Source: Aspidiotus rigidus
Lineage: Eukaryota; Arthropoda; Insecta; Hemiptera; Diaspididae
Direction: 5' to 3'
DNA length: 64,000 nt
NCBI GenBank assembly: GCA_035079385.1
Contig: JAVHKY010000004.1
Span: 20,305,001-20,369,000, forward strand
In this document: one piece after another, positions 23,680-64,000 of the stretch
Numbering within the stretch: position 1 is the stretch's first letter
How the letters are laid out: the number at the start of each line of letters is the position of its first letter
Program-made: the position numbers and the translations under genes
Notes under the pieces: generated by a model
Told to the model about the DNA's origin: nothing
Databases searched by the model: none
Seen by the model: only the letters and a program-made list of their open reading frames with translations

Positions 23680-26600
23680 GTGGTTTTAATATTTCGCTAC
23701 TCTCTCGTAGAGTACAAATTTTGTATCGAATAGAGATCACGTTCCACGGCCTTTTAAATTCCCTACATACTTGAAATGATACGATTTTTGTCCCTAAAGT
23801 AGGTAAGTCTGGGCCAAGCTTTCTTTATGGCATTTTCAGCGAGTAAAAATCTCAGACTAACCCGTAACCCTCAAGAATGCTCCAATTGTAGACGTATAAT
23901 AGGTCAAAATTTCCAATCGTTCCTTCAGAAGGTCAAGGCCCAACTAGTCCTCACATCATTCACCCCCACAATCAGTGCCAAATGAGGAAAAATTTCGTAA
24001 AATTGTTGGATAATCGCGTCAACGCGAGTCGACATCATCTACACCAGGGCGAACATCATAAAAGGTCCCATTATTTTTAATGGAAACATTAGCACGCCTC
24101 TGGCCTATTCTGAGAACGTTCTTCTCGGACTGGGTCGTGCCATGCACATCAGTCAATTTACAATCTTCAATTTAGTCGTCAGGACAGCTGTGTGACTGAT
24201 AGGTACTTTCTCAAAATTCTACGAAAAATACATATTTACGTAATAATCTAGTATCGACCACACATCAGTACTCGAGTACGTACACATAAATTACAGGTAT
24301 TAATCTAATTTTCAGTGTCTCGTACACGATGCTATTAAATCGAACACCGACTGCGTATAGCCGCTCTACAATCCGATAATTCATGTTTCTTGGCAAAAAA
24401 AAAAAAAAAAAAAAAAAAAGCGTTTAAACGGAGCACAGAAGAGAAAACAAATGCGTCGTCTTTTCCTGGTGCGCGCAATCCTCCAGGGCGTTAATTAAAG
24501 CGGCAACTTCTAAATAGATGATAATAATGCGGTGGAATTGAATAAAATGTAAACATCGTTCGTTGGCTAATAAATCACGATTTAAAGTCGCTGATTTACT
24601 CCGGCGTGCTTGTTTACTCGCGCATTAGAGGTGCTTGACAAAATATCGTAGATATCCACGGAAAAAAAATACATTTTGCCGCACGTGGCGTAGTTGCCTT
24701 ATTTTTCACGAAATCTTCGATGTGTAATGCTGCGTCGCCTCGTACTTGAAAGGAGAAAAAATAAGTGTAAAGAAGTTGCATGGTAATTTTTCAATCATTA
24801 TTCGGCCGTGCCTATTGTATCAGAGCCTGCGGTAAGTGCACGGTTTTATTGATGTAAGTTGGCAAAATGCTAACTGAATGATCCTAATCTAATTAATGAC
24901 TCTCATTCCTTAGCGGCGATAGGTAGAATTTGAATTTATGATGCGTTTTTCGCTCTATTGCTTCGCATCAGTTTTGGCGAATCGGATTAACTTACATTTT
25001 TATAAAAGGTGCCGATGTACCGGTTGTAAAAAGCCATTCGGGCTACCTTCTAAATGTCTTTCAATTACGATAAAGTGACCTTCGTTCCAACCGTACGACT
25101 GAATAGAGCGATCGGGCTCATTTTCACTGACTCATGTCAGTGCGACCGCAAATACCACGTGCTGAGCGATGTGAATATATTTCATAGCAGAACAACTGTT
25201 TTTGCTGTTTAACTTCTCTCCTATGACTCCTAAGTCTCACCTTCAATGTCGTTCAGAACTTTTATCCTGTTCTTATGTTGTTATAAGTTCGGTCATACTT
25301 CGTAAATTCAATTCATTTGAAATTTGAAAGCAGTACACTTCATTAGAAGCTGTATCTTCGTTCGTAAATCCTCATTCACAAAATTTAGGGTCATTCCTAG
25401 CCAAATGGAAAGCTATATTGCAACTAGCTACAAATTGGTTGCCGGTCTAGTTGAGCAAGTCCAGAGTTTGACAATGATTACAAACTTCATCTGTCCATAG
25501 GCGGTACCTTATTGATGGTGATTTGGCAGCTGGCTACCATCTACTAAAGAGCAATCAAATACATACAAATATCTGTTCAATCGAGCTGTTTAGAGCCTGA
25601 CCATGGCAGGAAGACGTCTTCAGACACCTTAGAAATTCCTGACCAAACCAATTGTTGACAACGAGCTATTCGTGAACTCATTGGAATGTAATAAGAACGA
25701 CTCCAGGGGCCTGTCTAATTAGGCTAGTCTTAGCTATAGCCAAAATCAACGAGATACACACAACTGTCTGATCGAGCTGACCAGACTGTGATTTCAGCGA
25801 AAGTCTGTCTTTAGACTCTTGTAATTCCCTACCAAACCAAATACCACAATGATTAAAAACCAAGAGCTCTAGCCGCAAACCCAGTGAACATAGTAGAAAG
25901 GACTCATAAAAACTCGTCTAGTCAGACTGATCAGGGTCTGACAAGAGCTAGAAAACTTTCTCAGAGTCTTAAATGCTTTCTAACCAATGGTGAACCGGTA
26001 TTTAACCACAATCTCCAGAGGTATGTGGTACCAAGTCACCGTTAATGAAGTTAGTTTCCAGACTCTCAAATTATTTTTGATCAAAATAACAGGAGAGTGG
26101 TCTCAGACTTTTAAATCAAATAATTGGGCACTGGCAGTTGCCGATCAATTTAGAGGAAGGGATGTCTTCAATTTGTAAATCGAGTAAAATGATTTGAGCC
26201 AAAAGCGGTCGTCTGAACGGTTAGCTCGCCGATATACTGCTGTGGTCTTCTAGGTAGAAAAAGTGGTTCCGAGGCAAGCTCTGACATCTCATGATGTTTT
26301 TGGACGTATTATTACTACTTCTTGTTCGATATATTTCTTCTACTCGATCAGCGGCGTTTCTCGCGGACTTCTTGCCGTTTTGTTGACCAGAGCTTTCCAC
26401 CTTCCTTTTTCAAGTATAGGCGAACTTCTTCTTTTCCCAGTCCAGAATTTCTGAGCGTCCCACGATCGTGCTCAACCGTCTCTTCTTTGCCTGGAAACCT
26501 AAAGACTTTCTTGAATTTCAATAAGTAGCCCCTGAAACATGCACATCCAGACAGAGCTTTGGTAATATGAAAAACTTCTTACTTGTGGAACGTAGCTGTG

Positions 26601-29183
26601 GCTCCAGCTGCCAATTATCGTTCCTGCTAGTGTTGCCACATTCTCAGAATTTCAGCCTCCAGATAGCCTGCTAGTGGGGTGGTTTTGTCCTTCTGCCTCT
26701 TGAAGAAGCTCCACAGCGCCGGCTATTCTTTTTTCGATCCCGTACGGATAGAGGGCATTTGACAATTAGTGGCTGACCCGTTATGACTCATGCTCCATAG
26801 CAGAAAACTGTCCTTTACAGGCGTCATACACGTAATTTCTCGATAAACGTTGATGATTGTTTCTCGGTTTGTTTCTTGATTAGTTTTGGGCTATAGGAAT
26901 AGTGTGGTTTTCCGCAAACTTGAACGTGTAGTTCGAAGTGAGAAAGAGAGTCTCAAAGACTTTTCGCCTAAAGTCCTCTTCTGGGCCTAGCCTATATCAG
27001 TTGTAGTCTAGCTTTCATACCCGGATGACCTGAAGACCTCATCTTCATAGCGTAGCTTAAGGGTTCAGAGCTCAACCTTCCTCGAGGCCCATTTCTACAG
27101 AAGTTCGTAGGTCCCCTCTCTATGAAGGTTCAGAGCAAGGAATTGCTCTAAATCCTTATATTAGGCCAAGGCCATCGAAGACTTCACACAGATCAGCTCG
27201 AAATTAGTTGAGACTTCAGGAGTGTTACACGAAATGCTCATTTAGGCAGACCTTATGTTTGACCCATGACTTTGTAGTTATGGTCTAGTTCATATTTTGA
27301 AATCTTTCCAGCCCAACAAAGGTTCAGAGCTCAATATTTTTTTTAATTCCTCTTTTTCAGAGGTTCATAGCTCGATCTTTTCCAAGTTCTCTCTGTAGAG
27401 GGTCGAAGCCTTGAATTTTTTGAAGTCCCTACAAAGGTTGAGGTCATTTATGATCACAAGGGTGGGATGTGGACGTGATTTGAGGGTACTCTCTTTGAAC
27501 AAAGAGAGAACGGATTCTGGATTGACTCAAGACAGCTAAAAACAATTGGAAAATACTTCTCAGAAATGAGCGAACATTTTTAGAAGAATTTCCTCTGATT
27601 TGTTTCAAGTTTTGCTCGTAAAATAGAAGAACAGCATTTGGTCACCCATGAATTGACCCAGATTGCGAAGGTTGCGAGGTATCTAAATTATTTCTAACGA
27701 AGAAGTGCAATTCAATCCATTCTTATCATCGTACTATTCCTCACCAGAGGGCGTATGTAGTTTCTTCTTAGAATGTTCTGATGCCCCCACTGAAGCAGAA
27801 TCTCTCAGACAGTATTCTACTCTAGAGAATTGAAGGCCATATCTGCGCCTGAACTCTATTTTCTAGATCCACATCCTTTTACAAATACAGCCGGGTTTTT
27901 CTGGGATATGATCGATCTTTACGGATTACTTGACAGAACTTGCATACTGGTAAGGTGTTCTTATTTCTAAACTGATGAAACGACTCGATCACAATTTCAG
28001 TTATATATAATTTCTCAAATGGTGCGTTTTCCTCTCCTCTCATGTCTCGAAAGCTGCGTCCTCGTCCATCACTTCTTTTTCAGATTTTTTCTTCTCCAAA
28101 TCCTGTGATATCCATGGTCAACCTTCGGGAATTTTCCGAAGTCCCCAAAGTAGATTAGAGCCTTTGGTAAGACTTCGGGAAATTTTCCAAATTCCCCTTG
28201 CTTTGCCCAGACTTTTTTATCATTTAGCTTAGACATCTCTCTTCATAGCACGAAAGTCGATCTAATTTTCTCCAAATTTCTTTCTCCTTTTTTTCCCTTG
28301 TCCGAATCTGCCCATGGTCAACCTGCAAAAAGTTTTAAAAGTCTTAGCCGCGGGTCGGGCCGGGCCTCTCGTTTCTCCAAGATAGCCTTCATAAAACAGA
28401 TTTCTTATTCATTTATTGCCAAGATCTATGTGTGATGAATTGCAATCATCCTTTTTTTTTTTTATTGACACTCCACATTCAAGAGAAAATCGATTTATGT
28501 ATCTTCAGCAAAATATCGAAACCTTGTGACCGTATGATAAATCGGCGAATGAAATCTTAATCGTATGTTGCGGGTACCTCTTCTCTCTCAATAAAAACTC
28601 GAGTCTAGAAAAAGATGCTCCTTGCGGCCTCATAGTTCGAAAAAATTCGTAGCTTTCCATCAGAAGAGACTCTTTTATGGTGCAGTTATTCGTTTTTGAC
28701 GATTCACATCGATGGAATGTACGGTAGTGCAAAGTCTTACCCGCGTTTTTCTCGATCCTCCAAAACGACCTCAACTTTGCCCTACCTATATAGCCAAAAA
28801 GATTATCGCGTTAACATTCTTTACTCGCTGTCTAGATTGACCGAATCCGAATCCGAATTACAATAATTATTCGTGAGGCCTATGCTGCGACAACTATGCG
28901 ACACCTTTTGTATATTTTCATAATTGGCGGTCGTTTTATCGCCAAATTAAAATCGTCTACACTCCCTCATGGACTCAATAATAAGCGTATCTAATTTGTC
29001 GCAATTATTATTTTATTTACAGAGCTCGCACCTTTACTGACTCGCTCCCGGGACAGACACAGCGCTCTCACACACCAATTAGAATGAAACCGCGACTGGT
29101 GGCCGAAGTGTAAGTTTAAATGTGTAATACGAAGAAGAAAAGGAAAAGTGGCAGCACAATTTCCACCACGCCCGAGTTATAAG
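23680..29183. other. Long non-coding stretch upstream of the metalloprotease gene
   Basis: No gene recognised. An A25 tract is at 24395-24419. The DNA from about 24420 to 25200 looks single-copy. From 25380 to 27500 there are loose repeats with aggttcagagctcaa-type and tagtctagct-type segments that recur at 53.7-54.4 kb. DNA from 28500 to 29183 precedes the first coding exon and could hold its promoter (a tatatag string is near 28786), but no promoter can be assigned with confidence. Confidence 0.4.
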
Positions 29184-63037
<33,854 letters not shown>

Positions 63038-64000
63038 GTAAGTACATAAAGTTATATGTTCAAAAAAACAAATAAATACGAGTTTCAAAAATGGGATTGA
63101 AGAAACTGAGAAAGATACTCTCAAAAAAGTCGCAAATAGAAGGGGAAGAGCAGTATGACCCAGTTATTCCAATCCTCACTTTAACTAGCCCGGTTGACGG
63201 AAAATGACAGAATGCCATCAACCTGCAATAATTCTGTCGGAATGTGGGACCTCACTTCAGGTATCATTTTGTAAAAACACTGTTATTATGTGTGTAAAAT
63301 ACTGTGAGGATTCTGCTGTTGAGATTATGACAGAAAATGTGATAGAATGCTGCCAATCTGTAATATTCCTGTCAAAATATCTCTCAAATTGTGTTAGAAT
63401 ATCGTGAGAATTATGTCAACAAGATTTTAACAGAAGGCTAAAAGAATGCTGCCAATCTGCAATATTCCTGTCAAAATATCTCTCAATTTGCGTTAGAATA
63501 TTGTGAGAATTTTGTCGTGACAGAGGAGCTACAAGAATATTTAGCCTATTAAGTTTCTTACCTAAAAATAAGTCCAGTTCAATATTAATCGAGCCAGCCT
63601 AGAACCTGTTCATCATTTCCCTTTTTGGCTTTTGGTTTGCAGCCTGAAATTTTTTTTCGTGTTCCTCTCTCTTAGCTCACCTGTAAGGTAAACTTAGTTT
63701 AATTTCATCTTATGCGTAAGTTAACTCTTTTTCTCCAAAGCGTTTAGAGTCTCTTCTAAAAATGTTATGATCACATTCAACAGAGGTTAAACTTCCTGAT
63801 TCCAATTCTTTATCATTTTCAAGTTTCACAGAAAATTCGAAACGCTCATTATCGCTTACCGTCAACTTTCTTGCGGTCCTCTGAACCCCATAATGAACTT
63901 TGTTTAGTTAAAAATTCCTGATTTCTATCTTCAATTTGTTCCTCATGCCACGCGCCATAAAGAATTAAATAGTCATTTTGTAGAACGACTAAGAATTTAG
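63038..64000. repeat. Intron with a short tandem duplication
   Basis: From about 63205 to 63525 a segment around gaatgctgccaatctg and aatattcctgtcaaaatatc is repeated with a 99-bp offset (63345 and 63444), and a more diverged copy stands at about 63210. The rest shows no gene. Confidence 0.6.

Overview
The window looks like an intron-rich, repeat-laden arthropod nuclear genome segment, probably an insect; the species cannot be fixed from the sequence. The grounds are GT-AG spliced exons with short conserved coding blocks, AT-rich unique DNA, and several families of Penelope-like elements (PLEs), LINEs and terminal-inverted-repeat (TIR) DNA transposons. There is no sign of a prokaryotic or organellar sequence.

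Two host genes can be supported. At the left end (about 1.7-2.9 kb, + strand) lies a HAD-superfamily phosphatase of the phosphoglycolate / p-nitrophenyl phosphatase type. Its reading frame is split by a 238-bp palindromic PLE-derived insertion with a 12-bp target duplication. It has also lost the second Asp of HAD motif I, so it is called a pseudogene. From 29.2 kb to beyond 63.0 kb (+ strand) lies an ADAMTS/reprolysin-type zinc metalloprotease. A signal-peptide exon is followed by an 18.8-kb intron, then pro-domain exons, a furin site and the catalytic domain with HEVGHLLGAVHD. Twelve exon positions join without any break in phase to give 567 residues. One position has two alternative exons (56858-56910 and 60832-60887) that look mutually exclusive. 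The disintegrin-like and thrombospondin parts would lie to the right of the window.

The rest is mostly repeats. PLE copies lie at 5-7, 22.1-23.7, 31.9-32.6, 38.4-39.6 and 55.2-56.5 kb. Palindromic mini-PLEs lie at 2.2, 54.0 and 54.5 kb. LINE fragments with RNase H or reverse-transcriptase remains lie at 4.6, 7.7, 12.7, 36.4 and 42.3 kb. Two DNA transposons with clear target duplications sit in introns of the protease gene: a foldback/Mutator-like one at 51.9-53.6 kb and a hAT-like one at 57.3-58.8 kb. A 48-bp minisatellite with higher-order structure fills 14.3-16.8 kb. A second tandem family fills 43.2-45.4 kb and has monomers scattered through the window.

The most interesting signals are these. 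The PLEs share a hammerhead-ribozyme-like motif in which a palindrome after GAA changes sequence but stays palindromic in four copies. The protease has an alternative exon pair. The palindrome TGACGTCA is strongly over-represented. AT-rich transposon interiors appear to be shared between elements with different ends.
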